A stretch of 64,000 nucleotides of DNA from JAXLRU01 sp046330935 (GTDB lineage: Bacteria; Actinomycetota; Actinomycetes; Actinomycetales; Kineosporiaceae), in contig JAXLRU010000009.1 in the NCBI GenBank assembly GCA_046330935.1, positions 49,119-113,118 of the forward strand, given 5' to 3'. The notes under the pieces are model-generated. The model did not search any database. It was not told where the DNA came from and saw only the letters and a program-made list of their open reading frames with translations. Both the position numbers and the translations under genes were made by a program. Below are positions 55,798 through 64,000 of this stretch, piece after piece (position 1 is the first letter of the stretch; the number at the start of each line of letters is the position of its first letter).

Positions 55798-56537
55798 CGG
55801 ACGACGTCCCACGTGCCCCTGCCGTCGGGTCCCGGCCCGAAGCGGTGACGGAGTGGCGCCCGGCGCGAGCGGCGCGTCGGCGCGCGGCCGCCCGGGCGGC
55901 CGTCGTCGGCCTGCTCGCCGAGGTCGCCCTGGGCGTCTGGCTCGTGCACGACGAGGCGGGCACCGCTGCGACCGCGGCGGTGCTCGTGGCAGGAGCCGCC
56001 TTCGTGGCCTCGGCCGTGGCCGCGCGCCCGTTCGCCGCGTCGGGGCCGGCCGCCTCCCGAGCCCCCGTCGTCACGGATCCGGCAGCCCTCGCCCCGCTCC
56101 GGGTGCAGGACGTGCCGGCGCAGCGCCGGGCGCGAGTGGCGAGGGCGACGGCGGCCGCCGTCCTCGCCGTCGTGGCGGTCGGGGTCGTGGGCAGCGGCGC
56201 GGAGGCGGCCTGGCCGGCGGCGGCCGTGGCGCTGGTCAGCCTGCTCGCCGTGGACGTGCCGTGGCTGCGGCGGCTGCGCAGGGTCGGCCGCGGTGGCCTC
56301 GTACGGGCGACGGTCACCGTGACGGCCGTCCCCTCCGGCGGCGGGCGGCGGCTGCGGCTGGAGACGGAGACGGTGGCCTGGACGGCGCCGCGCGAGGGCG
56401 TGCTGCACGACGCCGTCGCGGGCGACGTCCTCCTGGCGGATCTCGACCCGCGCGACTCCACGCCCCTCGTCCTCACCCTGGGGGCCCGGCGCAGCCTGGC
56501 GCCGGCGATGAACCGGATCCCCCGCCCCCGCGGCTGA
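55794..56537 (+). CDS. Membrane protein of unknown function
   Basis: A 247-residue protein with a basic Arg/Ala-rich start, two pairs of hydrophobic segments (around residues 33-70 and 105-150) and a C-terminal soluble beta-rich part (LVRATVTVTAVPSGGGRRLRLETETVAW). Translationally coupled to parC by a GTGA overlap. No family recognised. Confidence 0.65.
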   Translation: MTDDVPRAPAVGSRPEAVTEWRPARAARRRAAARAAVVGLLAEVALGVWLVHDEAGTAATAAVLVAGAAFVASAVAARPFAASGPAASRAPVVTDPAALAPLRVQDVPAQRRARVARATAAAVLAVVAVGVVGSGAEAAWPAAAVALVSLLAVDVPWLRRLRRVGRGGLVRATVTVTAVPSGGGRRLRLETETVAWTAPREGVLHDAVAGDVLLADLDPRDSTPLVLTLGARRSLAPAMNRIPRPRG

Positions 56538-56544
56538 CGTGACG

Positions 56545-57585
56545 TCAGAGCCAGCGGCCCCAGGCGACGTTGCGGCGCACCTCCGCGTAGCCCAGCCGCT
56601 GGTATAGCGACAGGGCTCCGGCGGGGTTCTCGGCGTCGACGTCCAGGCCCGCGACGTCCATGCCCGAGACCGCGAAGCGGTGCAGCTGCGCGGCGAGCAG
56701 GGCGGTAGCGATCCCCCGGCCACGGTGGGCGGGCAGCACGCCGACCTTGCTCGTCCACCCCTCGCGCACGCCCGTGGCCTCCCAGTCGGCGGTGTAGCCC
56801 GCGGCGGTCGCGTAGCCCACCAGGACGTCGCCGCCGGCCTCGTCGACCGCGCTCAGGGTCCAGTCGGCGCGGAAGTCGCGGTGGTCGACCTCCCACTGCC
56901 GCCAGGTCTCCTCCGTCCACGGCTGGAATCCCCAGTGGTCGGCGAAGGCCGTGTTGTGGGCATGCAGCAGCGGGACGGCGTCGGGCTCGGCGTCGTAGTC
57001 GCGCAGGACGACGCCGTCCGGGAGCCGCACCGGTGGCAGGTCGCCGTCCAGGGGACGACGCATCACCAGGAAGTAGCGCAGAACCTCCAGCCCGAAGCGG
57101 CGGGCGAGGTGCGCGACGCCGTCGTTGCCCGGCTCCTGGAACACCAGGAAGCGGGCCGGGGCCTGGGTGCCCAGCGCGGCGCGTCGCTCGCGGACCTTCT
57201 GCTCCGATCGCCACAGCTGCCAGCCGAGCAAGGCGGTCCCGACGCCACGCCGACGCACCTGCGGGTCCACGACCCCCAGGCCGTTGGGCCGCAGGAGGTC
57301 GACGTCGCCGGGGCGCAGTTCGAGGGTGGCGAAGGCGCGCGGGACCCCCTCGCCGTCCAGGCCGATCCTCGAGTCGCGCGCCGGCTCCAGCCAGGGGGCG
57401 GCCAACTCGTCGGCCACATCCTCGGCGGTGTAGTGCTCCTGCGGGTCGTCCACCTCGGCCGCCCGGGCCATGAGCGCCCCGATCGCCGCTGCGTCGTCGG
57501 GGTGTGCGGCGCGCCAGCTCAGCCCGGCGACCAGGCCCTCGAGGTCGCCCGCGGGGAGGCCGTCGGGTGGTGGGGAGGAGGTCAT
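56545..57585 (-). CDS. Tandem GNAT acetyltransferase, mycothiol-synthase-like
   Basis: A 346-residue protein with two GNAT domains. Acetyl-CoA-binding loops are VDPQVRRRGVGTALL in the first and VLPAHRGRGIATALL in the second. MshD (mycothiol synthase) has this tandem layout, but MshD is shorter and the substrate residues are not clear enough to name it. ATG at 57585 follows GGAGGAG-like sequence on the complement; an in-frame ATG at 57636 is possible. Confidence 0.8.
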   Translation of the reverse strand: MTSSPPPDGLPAGDLEGLVAGLSWRAAHPDDAAAIGALMARAAEVDDPQEHYTAEDVADELAAPWLEPARDSRIGLDGEGVPRAFATLELRPGDVDLLRPNGLGVVDPQVRRRGVGTALLGWQLWRSEQKVRERRAALGTQAPARFLVFQEPGNDGVAHLARRFGLEVLRYFLVMRRPLDGDLPPVRLPDGVVLRDYDAEPDAVPLLHAHNTAFADHWGFQPWTEETWRQWEVDHRDFRADWTLSAVDEAGGDVLVGYATAAGYTADWEATGVREGWTSKVGVLPAHRGRGIATALLAAQLHRFAVSGMDVAGLDVDAENPAGALSLYQRLGYAEVRRNVAWGRWL

Positions 57586-57648
57586 GGTCCGAGGATCACC
57601 CGGCGGCGCGGGCCTCGTCACCCCATTTCCGGTCACCCGCGATCTCCC

Positions 57649-58215
57649 TCACCGCACGACGCGGTACCGCATCGCCACCACTTTCTCGGCGAACGCCCGG
57701 GAGTCCACGAACTCCAGCGGCACCCGCCGACCCGCCTGGGCGAAGAACGGGGTACCGCCGCCCACGAGCACCGAGTGCAGCAGGGGGCGGTACTCGTCGA
57801 TGAGGTCCTCGGCCGCGGCCGCCGCCGCGAGCTCCGCGCCACCGATGGCGATGTCCCCGTCACCCGGCTCGGTTCGCAGGCGGGCGATCTCCTCCGCGAG
57901 CGTCCCGGTGGCGAGCCTGGTGGCGGTGCCCTCGACGCTCGTGAGGGTGCGCGAGAACACCACCTTCGGCAGGGCCCGCCACAGCCGCGCCCACTCCCAC
58001 TCGGCGTCGCCGAAGGTCGCCTCGACCTCCGGGTCCTCCCAGTAGCGCATCGTCTCGTAGAGGCGGCGCCCCAGCAGGTGCACGGAGGTCCGACGCAGCT
58101 CGTCGGTGTGGTGGGCGAACACCTCGGGCTGCGGCTCGGTGAAGTCGAACCCGCCGTCGGGGCCCATGACGTAACCGTCGATCGACATGCCCATCGTGTA
58201 CGTGACGAGGTGCAC
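57649..58215 (-). CDS. DHFR-like / RibD C-terminal domain reductase
   Basis: A 188-residue protein with YTMGMSIDGYVMGPDGGFDF and HLLGRRLYETMRYWE, the typical start of small dihydrofolate-reductase-family proteins, and LLHSVLVGGGTPFF. Likely NADPH-dependent; substrate unknown. GTG at 58215 follows GGAAGGA. Second RibD-C-like gene in the window, only distantly similar to that at 9420. Confidence 0.82.
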   Translation of the reverse strand: MHLVTYTMGMSIDGYVMGPDGGFDFTEPQPEVFAHHTDELRRTSVHLLGRRLYETMRYWEDPEVEATFGDAEWEWARLWRALPKVVFSRTLTSVEGTATRLATGTLAEEIARLRTEPGDGDIAIGGAELAAAAAAEDLIDEYRPLLHSVLVGGGTPFFAQAGRRVPLEFVDSRAFAEKVVAMRYRVVR

Positions 58216-58317
58216 GGGAGTCCTTCCGTCGCTGGTGCGGGTCACCTGCACCGACCGCGGTGGCGGGCCGAACTCATCGACGGCGCCGGCATGACTCGCT
58301 GGAGGCAGTCGGGAGGC

Positions 58318-60495
58318 TCAGGCGTCGATCCGGTCGCGGTCCAGCGCCGCGGCGCCGTCGACGATGAAGTCCTTGCGGGGGGCGACGTCGTTGCCCATGA
58401 GCAGCTCGAACACCCGCTCCGCAGCGGCGGCGTCGGTCACCGTGACCCGCCGCAGGGTGCGGCGCGTCGGGTCCATGGTCGTCTCGGCCAGCTGGTCGGC
58501 GTCCATCTCCCCCAGGCCCTTGTAGCGCTGGGGCACACCCTTGATCTTGCGGCCCTTCTTCTCCAGCTGGGTGAGGAGGCGGTGCAGCTCGGCGTCGGAG
58601 TAGGTGTAGACGATCTCGTTGGGCTTCGAGCCCGCGTTGACGATCTCGACCCGGTGCAGCGGCGGGACGGCCGCGAAGACCCTGCCCGCGTCGACCAGCG
58701 GCCGCATGTAGCGGAAGAAGAGGGTCAGCAGCAGGGTGCGGATGTGGGCACCGTCGACGTCGGCGTCCGTCATCATGATGATCTTGCCGTAGCGAGCGGC
58801 CTCCAGCTCGAAGCTGCGCCCCGACCCCGCTCCGATGACCTGGATGATCGCAGCGCACTCCGCGTTCTTCAGCATGTCGCCGACGGACGCCTTCTGGACG
58901 TTGAGGATCTTGCCGCGGATGGGCAGCAGCGCCTGGTACTCGGAGCTGCGGGCGAGCTTGGCAGTGCCCAGCGCCGAGTCCCCCTCGACGATGAACAGCT
59001 CGGAGCGGTCGACGTCGTCGCTGCGGCAGTCGGCGAGCTTGGTCGGCAGGGACGAGGTCTCCAGCGCGTTCTTGCGGCGCTGGGTCTCCTTGTGCTGGCG
59101 GGCGGTCACCCTCGTGCGCATCGCCCCGACGACCTTGTCGAGCAGCAGCGCGGCCTGCGCCTTCTCGGTGCGCTTGACCGAGGTGAGCAGTTCGGTGAGC
59201 TCGCGCTCGACGATCCGCGCCACGATCCCGCGGACTGCCGACGTCCCCAGGACCTCCTTGGTCTGCCCCTCGAACTGGGGCTCGGCCAGCCGCACGGTGA
59301 CGACGGCCGTCACGCCCTCCAGGACGTCGTCCTTCTCGAGCTTGTCGTCCTTGACGTTGAACTTCAGCCGCCGCGCGTTGTCGGCCACCACCTGCCGGAA
59401 GGTCTTGAGCACGGCGGCCTCGAACCCTGCCAGGTGGGTGCCGCCCTTGGGCGTGGCGATGATGTTGACGAACGACCGCACCTCGGTGTCGTAGCCGGTC
59501 CCCCACCGCAGGGCGACGTCCACGAGGCACTCGCGCCGCACCTCCGTGGGCGTCATGTGGCCGCGCTCGTCGAGCACCGGCACCGTCTCGGTGAAGTGGC
59601 CCGTGCCCTGCAGCCGCCACACGTCGGTGACCGGCTGGTCCGTCGCGAGGAACTCGACGAACTCGGCGATGCCCCCGTCGTGGACGAACGTCTCCTCGAC
59701 CGGCTCGTGCTCCGCGGGCGTGCCCGCGAGGCGGCGCTCGTCGCGGAGCGTGATCCGCAGGCCCGGCACCAGGTAAGTGGTCTGCCGGGCGCGCGTCACG
59801 AGCTCGTCGTAGGAGAGCGCGGCGTCGGCCAGGAAGATCTGGCGGTCGGCCCAGTAGCGCACCCGGGTGCCCGTCACCCCACGCTTGACCGTCCCGGCGA
59901 CGCGCAGCTCGGAGCGGTCGACGAAGGGCTCGAAGGCGACCTCGGCGCCGGCGGCCAGGGGGCGCCCCTTCGGCCCTGTCGGATCGGCGAAGACGCCCGG
60001 CTCGCCGCGCCGGAAGCTCATCGCGTACGTCTTGCCGCCGCGGTCCACCTCGACGTCGAGGCGCGCCGACAGGGCGTTGACCACGCTGGCGCCGACACCG
60101 TGCAGGCCGCCCGAGGCCGTGTAGGAACCGCCACCGAACTTGCCGCCCGCGTGCAGCTTCGTGAACACCACCTCGACACCGGACAGCCCGGTCTTGGGCT
60201 CGATGTCGACGGGGATGCCGCGCCCGTCGTCGCCGACCTCGACCGACCCGTCCTGGTGCAGCACCACGTGGATGCGCTGGCAGAACCCACCCAGGGCCTC
60301 GTCGACGGCGTTGTCGATGATCTCCCAGAGGCAGTGCATGAGGCCGCGGGAGTCGGTGGAGCCGATGTACATGCCGGGCCGCTTGCGCACCGCGTCGAGC
60401 CCCTCGAGCACCGACAGGTGACGAGCGGTGTAGTCCCCGGACGCCGCGGGGGTGCGCGGGCGGGCGGGGACGGGTGAAGCGGGCTGGACAGCCAC
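58318..60495 (-). CDS. parE: DNA topoisomerase IV subunit B (ParE-like)
   Basis: The ATPase subunit of topoisomerase IV, 725 residues. GHKL ATPase motifs: EIIDNAVDEAL, GDDGRGIPVD, LHAGGKFGGGSY and GLHGVGASVVNAL. The Toprim domain has IVEGDSALGTAK and DADVDGAHIRTLLLT; the end has QRYKGLGEMDADQL. GTG at 60495 follows AGGAG. Partner of parC in the window. The 265-nt region to the divergent gene at 60761 should hold both promoters; no confident boxes seen. Confidence 0.95.
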   Translation of the reverse strand: MAVQPASPVPARPRTPAASGDYTARHLSVLEGLDAVRKRPGMYIGSTDSRGLMHCLWEIIDNAVDEALGGFCQRIHVVLHQDGSVEVGDDGRGIPVDIEPKTGLSGVEVVFTKLHAGGKFGGGSYTASGGLHGVGASVVNALSARLDVEVDRGGKTYAMSFRRGEPGVFADPTGPKGRPLAAGAEVAFEPFVDRSELRVAGTVKRGVTGTRVRYWADRQIFLADAALSYDELVTRARQTTYLVPGLRITLRDERRLAGTPAEHEPVEETFVHDGGIAEFVEFLATDQPVTDVWRLQGTGHFTETVPVLDERGHMTPTEVRRECLVDVALRWGTGYDTEVRSFVNIIATPKGGTHLAGFEAAVLKTFRQVVADNARRLKFNVKDDKLEKDDVLEGVTAVVTVRLAEPQFEGQTKEVLGTSAVRGIVARIVERELTELLTSVKRTEKAQAALLLDKVVGAMRTRVTARQHKETQRRKNALETSSLPTKLADCRSDDVDRSELFIVEGDSALGTAKLARSSEYQALLPIRGKILNVQKASVGDMLKNAECAAIIQVIGAGSGRSFELEAARYGKIIMMTDADVDGAHIRTLLLTLFFRYMRPLVDAGRVFAAVPPLHRVEIVNAGSKPNEIVYTYSDAELHRLLTQLEKKGRKIKGVPQRYKGLGEMDADQLAETTMDPTRRTLRRVTVTDAAAAERVFELLMGNDVAPRKDFIVDGAAALDRDRIDA

Positions 60496-60760
60496 GGAGC
60501 AGGCTCCTGGAATCGAGGGGCAACCGTCGACGGCGTCGATGCGTCTGGTGGGGCAGGACGTCCGGCGAGCTGCCGTCAAGGCTACCCAGTGGGGGCTCAC
60601 CGACCGTCCATGCATCCCCTGACACGCTACGCGGACAGCGAACGGGCCCTCCGACCCCCAGCGGGAAGGGTTCGGGCCTGGTTCACTGTTCTCCTGGACG
60701 ACGCCAGAGGGGCCGTCGTCCCCGCCGGTGTCAGCCCACTGAGTACGAGGAGGTCCGCCC

Positions 60761-60988
60761 GTGGCCGCAGCAATCGCGCCCGCGCCCCTGACCGCCGCCG
60801 ACCGGTGCGACCGGTGTGGGGCCCGTGCCTACGTGCGGGTCCTGCTCCCCGGTGGCGGCGAGCTGTTGTTCTGCGCCCATCACGGGCGCGCCCACGAGGC
60901 CGCGTTGCGGGCTCGTGAAGCCGAGATCCAGGACGAGTCCGACGCCCTGACCTCGACGCCGTCGGTCGCCCCGGAGGGCGAGCGCTGA
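60761..60988 (+). CDS. DUF7455 small zinc-binding-type protein
   Basis: A 75-residue protein with CDRCGARAYVRV (Cys16, Cys19) and LFCAHHGRAHE (Cys38, His41), a likely zinc site. This small family sits near sigA and parE in actinomycetes. GTG at 60761 follows AGGAGGT. Function unknown. Confidence 0.85.
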   Translation: MAAAIAPAPLTAADRCDRCGARAYVRVLLPGGGELLFCAHHGRAHEAALRAREAEIQDESDALTSTPSVAPEGER

Positions 60989-61039
60989 CGGCGGCGACGG
61001 CCGCGCACCGACGCGTGCGCCGTCGCATCCCGACCTCGC

Positions 61040-61069
61040 GGAGGCCGCCCCGGTGTGGGGGCGGCCTCC
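61040..61069 (+). terminator. Terminator after the DUF7455 gene
   Basis: GGAGGCCGCCCC pairs with GGGGCGGCCTCC across a 6-nt loop, 51 nt after the stop codon. Strong GC stem with no T-tract. Confidence 0.7.
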
Positions 61070-61162
61070 CGTCGTTTGCCCCGCTGTCACGGCCACGCGC
61101 CGACCGTGCGGTAGTGCCGCACTCCGGCGGCGTCCCCGACCGGGGTGCGCCAGGATGGCGGC

Positions 61163-61642
61163 GTGTCCGACACCGGCCTGATCGTCGCCCTGCTCTTCGT
61201 CGTCGGGCTCGTCGGGGTCGTCGTCCCGGTCCTTCCCGGGCTCGTCCTGGTCTGGGCAGGGGCCCTGCTGTGGGCGCTGGACCGGTCGGACCTCCCCGGC
61301 TGGATCACCCTCGGGCTCGTCACGGCCGCCTTCGCCGCCGGGACGGTCGCCAAGTACCTGTTCCCGGGGCGCCGACTCCGGGAGGACGGCGTGGGGCGGG
61401 GCACCCTGGCCGCGGGCGGCCTACTCGGGATCGTCGGCTTCTTCGTGGTCCCCGTGGTCGGGTTGCCGCTGGGGTTCGTGCTCGGCATCTACCTCGCCGA
61501 GTACGCCCGGTTGCGCGACCAGCGCCGCGGCCTGGCCGCCACCCGGGCCGCCCTACGGGCCGTGGGGTGGAGCATCCTGATCGAACTTGCGGCCGGATTC
61601 GTGATGATCGGCTGTGTGGTCGGAGTCGCCGTCGTGGCCTGA
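61163..61642 (+). CDS. DUF456 membrane protein
   Basis: A 159-residue protein with four or five hydrophobic segments; VGVVVPVLPGLVLVWAGALLWA, and GLLGIVGFFVVPVVGLPLGFVLGIYLAEYAR are typical of DUF456. Function unknown. GTG at 61163. The 193 nt after it (61643-61835) show no gene, tRNA or repeat. Confidence 0.82.
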   Translation: MSDTGLIVALLFVVGLVGVVVPVLPGLVLVWAGALLWALDRSDLPGWITLGLVTAAFAAGTVAKYLFPGRRLREDGVGRGTLAAGGLLGIVGFFVVPVVGLPLGFVLGIYLAEYARLRDQRRGLAATRAALRAVGWSILIELAAGFVMIGCVVGVAVVA

Positions 61643-61835
61643 AGGCTTCGATGTCCATCGATCGGCGGTGCTGAGGGGCCAGCTCGCCTGCATCGGTCTG
61701 GGGGTTGCCTCACGCCCAGCCCGTGAACCCCCTGAGGCCGTGCGGGTCCTAAGTAGCCAAGGTCGTCGTTCGCCACAGCTTTGACTCGTGCGCAGACTGC
61801 CATCTCGCAGTCCTACGCCTTGTGATCGGCGAGGA

Positions 61836-62006
61836 TCAGGACAGGACCCACTCCGGCCTGCTGTCCAGGTCGGCGCTCGGACGGCTGCGGGCCCCGAAGG
61901 GGACGTGGATGAACGGCACGCCAGATGGCTCCGCTTTCCACCCCCAGAGCCGATCGCGGGGAGGTGTCTGGACCTGATCAACCGCGCGGCCCTTGAAACC
62001 CGACAC
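61836..62006 (-). CDS. Possible small ORF or frame-shifted 3' part of the next gene
   Basis: Fifty-six codons from a GTG at 62006 to TGA at 61836, one frame off the upstream gene and overlapping its last ten codons. Third positions are about 85 % G or C, as in real genes here, and the product (with WGWKAEPSGVPFIHVPFG) looks protein-like. It may be the original C-terminus of the zinc-ribbon gene after a one- or two-base indel, or an independent small gene. Confidence 0.4.
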   Translation of the reverse strand: MSGFKGRAVDQVQTPPRDRLWGWKAEPSGVPFIHVPFGARSRPSADLDSRPEWVLS

Positions 62007-62325
62007 GCACCATGTCGTAGACGAGGTGGCGCCCGTCGAGGCTCTGACTCGGTTGACCGTCTCCCGGAGACCAGCCCGCCGAGAGTTGTCCGAGCAGCAT
62101 GCTCTGCAGCAGGCCCCTCTCGGCGTCCACCGGCCATCGCACTACATGGGCCCCCTCTGCCGTGTCCCACGCGGAGGAGCCGGATGGTGCCGAGCAGCGC
62201 TGCGGGCAGGTCACACGCCCAGCGATGCCTTGTCCACCGATCAAATCAGGTGTGTAGACAGTGGCGCGGGCAAGGGGGCCGCCGCACATTGGGCAGACGC
62301 GGACCGCGCCGTCTGGCATCTCCAA
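61978..62325 (-). CDS. Small hypothetical protein with zinc-ribbon-like Cys pairs
   Basis: A 115-residue protein starting at TTG (62325) after AAGG, or at ATG 62319. CPMCGGPL and CPQRC make a likely metal site at the N-terminus, followed by DTAEGAHVVRWPVDAERG. No family recognised. Lower GC than its neighbours. Lies 96 nt downstream of the small gene pair, same strand. Confidence 0.5.
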   Translation of the reverse strand: MEMPDGAVRVCPMCGGPLARATVYTPDLIGGQGIAGRVTCPQRCSAPSGSSAWDTAEGAHVVRWPVDAERGLLQSMLLGQLSAGWSPGDGQPSQSLDGRHLVYDMVRVGFQGPRG

Positions 62326-62421
62326 GACTGAAACCTTGCCCGAGGCTGCACCACCCGGTCCAGCTCCTCGGAACCTGACACGCCCCTACGAGCGCTGTGA
62401 GGCTCCTGGCAGGTCGTGGGG

Positions 62422-62760
62422 CTAGGCGCAGAGCAACTCTGCGTCACGGCGGGTGCGGCTCACCTCGAACACTCCCTGGATGGCGGCCGGCCCAACTCTC
62501 CCACCCGCCTTCCTGATAGCACGCACCATAGCCTCCTCGATCCGCTGATCGGCGGCCTCGAACGACTCCGCGAGCGCGCAGAGTGCGATGGTCACCGCGC
62601 TCCGGTCGAGGTCGACCGCAACGCTGGCGCTGTGCGTCGAGCCGCCGTCTTCGTTCTCGATCGTCAGCAGCTCTTCCATGATGACCTGGCAGGCACGCTC
62701 CAGGTCCTCTCTCGGCTGGTCCTGAACCACGAACTCAACTTCTGCGGCCACAGAGATCAC
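62422..62760 (-). CDS. Hypothetical protein, second gene of a coupled pair
   Basis: A 112-residue protein from GTG at 62760, overlapping the upstream stop (GTGA) behind a GGAGGA ribosome site. Predicted order strand-helix-strand-strand-helix (VAAEVEFVVQ, EDLERACQVIMEELL, SASVAVDLDRSAVTIAL, FEAADQRIEEAMVRAI) suggests a ferredoxin-like fold. It does not match HicB by eye. Function unknown; pairing suggests it works with the upstream product. Confidence 0.6.
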   Translation of the reverse strand: MISVAAEVEFVVQDQPREDLERACQVIMEELLTIENEDGGSTHSASVAVDLDRSAVTIALCALAESFEAADQRIEEAMVRAIRKAGGRVGPAAIQGVFEVSRTRRDAELLCA

Positions 62761-62984
62761 AGGGCTGATCCTCCTCTGTAGCAGGGCTGCCGATACAGCC
62801 ACCGTATAGCGTCCCGAGCGTAGTTGGGGTTACTTGGCGTCAAGTGGATCCACCGTTGATGACTCCCACAGGGACAGCGCACGTGATAGTACGTGGGCGG
62901 GTTGTCGATGCGCCAGCCTGCTTCGTGGAACTCCCCAAGCAGCGCCTCGAGTTCCTTGACAGGATGCCTCTTCCAGTAACCCAT
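62757..62984 (-). CDS. Small protein resembling a HicA-type fold, first gene of a coupled pair
   Basis: A 75-residue basic protein. Helix (VKELEALLGEFHEAGW), strands around YYHVRCPCG and RWIHLTPS, then a helix (YARDAIRWLYRQ) follow the HicA/double-stranded-RNA-binding layout. It has an added CPC (Cys37, Cys39) turn. HicA toxins use a His in the GxH strand; the equivalent is not certain here. ATG at 62984 follows GGGAGG. The HicA link is by topology only. Confidence 0.6.
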   Translation of the reverse strand: MGYWKRHPVKELEALLGEFHEAGWRIDNPPTYYHVRCPCGSHQRWIHLTPSNPNYARDAIRWLYRQPCYRGGSAL

Positions 62985-63118
62985 CGACGCCCTCCCATGC
63001 ACGCTGTAGCGGTGGAGCATAGACCGGTCGAACGAGACCTGGTGGAGACGCCTGGGTCACGGGGCGGATGCCTCGTTGGAGACGCCGTGACGCGTGGGCA
63101 TGCCACAGCGGGACGACG

Positions 63119-64000
<882 letters not shown>

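Noticed and set aside
56680..60477. A 1265-codon open frame on the plus strand
   Set aside because: It runs antisense to parE and the two reductase/acetyltransferase genes. The product is His/Arg/Gly-rich without motifs; it is a by-product of high third-position GC.
61553..62170. A 205-codon minus-strand frame overlapping the DUF456 gene
   Set aside because: Arg/Ser/Pro-rich, overlaps a clear membrane-protein gene and a better small ORF; no ribosome site.
62830..63060. A 76-codon minus-strand frame over the HicA-like gene
   Set aside because: Shadow frame; the 75-residue product in the other frame has a good ribosome site and coupled partner.

Overview
The window is about 73 % GC chromosomal DNA from an actinomycete. 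Start codons are often GTG and genes frequently overlap by GTGA. It carries families largely confined to Actinobacteria: DUF3000, DUF3093, DUF3159, DUF3710, DUF4193, DUF4349, DUF5998, SepH, an HrdB/SigA-type sigma factor, a ParC/ParE pair, and a coproporphyrin-dependent haem pathway with HemQ. Gene order matches the conserved core known from Streptomyces (hemQ-hemY-hemE-DUF3000-whiI-rnd-dxs; acnA-TRAM methyltransferase-permease-TrkA; dut-DUF3710-OB-DUF3159; hemH-sepH; pat; parC-parE-sigA). The genus cannot be fixed from the sequence; a Kineosporiales-like organism is a guess. No rRNA, tRNA, CRISPR array, insertion sequence or prophage was seen.

Layout. 1-204: 3' end of an acyl-CoA dehydrogenase. 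330-8847: glycogen and trehalose metabolism (glgX, treY, treZ), with a convergent tyrosine-phosphatase gene and a PPK2 polyphosphate kinase with a histone-like tail between treY and treZ. 8953-13353: SufE-like protein, a RibD-type reductase, an alpha/beta hydrolase, two unknowns and msrB. 13342-18019: haem genes hemQ, hemY and hemE, with a DUF4349 lipoprotein. 18110-24708: DUF3000, a WhiI-like atypical response regulator, RNase D, an FTR1 iron permease behind an IdeR/DtxR box, an unknown, and dxs. 25215-29863: a xylose-type ABC sugar importer (binding protein, ATPase, permease) with a ROK regulator. 30272-38107: aconitase under two palindromic operators, a TRAM-domain RNA methyltransferase that appears to use a CTG start, and a KimA-type potassium permease divergent from two TrkA/RCK proteins.

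38163-45361: dut-DUF3710-OB-DUF3159 operon, DUF3093, DUF4193, inositol monophosphatase, ferrochelatase and sepH. 45387-50118: a three-gene operon with a Pat-type protein acetyltransferase. 50189-53028: a cysteine-rich copper-storage-like protein, a nitroreductase and a membrane glycosyltransferase. 53182-60495: parC and parE flanking a membrane protein, a tandem GNAT and a DHFR-like reductase. 60761-61642: two small conserved genes. 61836-62984: a lower-GC pocket with three or four small minus-strand genes, including an overlapping pair whose upstream member resembles a HicA fold. 63119-64000: sigA, cut by the window end.

Most of the window is conserved core. The parts most worth following up are the small gene pair beside sigA, the twin operators in front of acnA, the KimA-TrkA-TrkA potassium module, the CTG start, the WhiI-like regulator with Glu at the phospho-acceptor position, and the lysine-rich repeat tail on PPK2.
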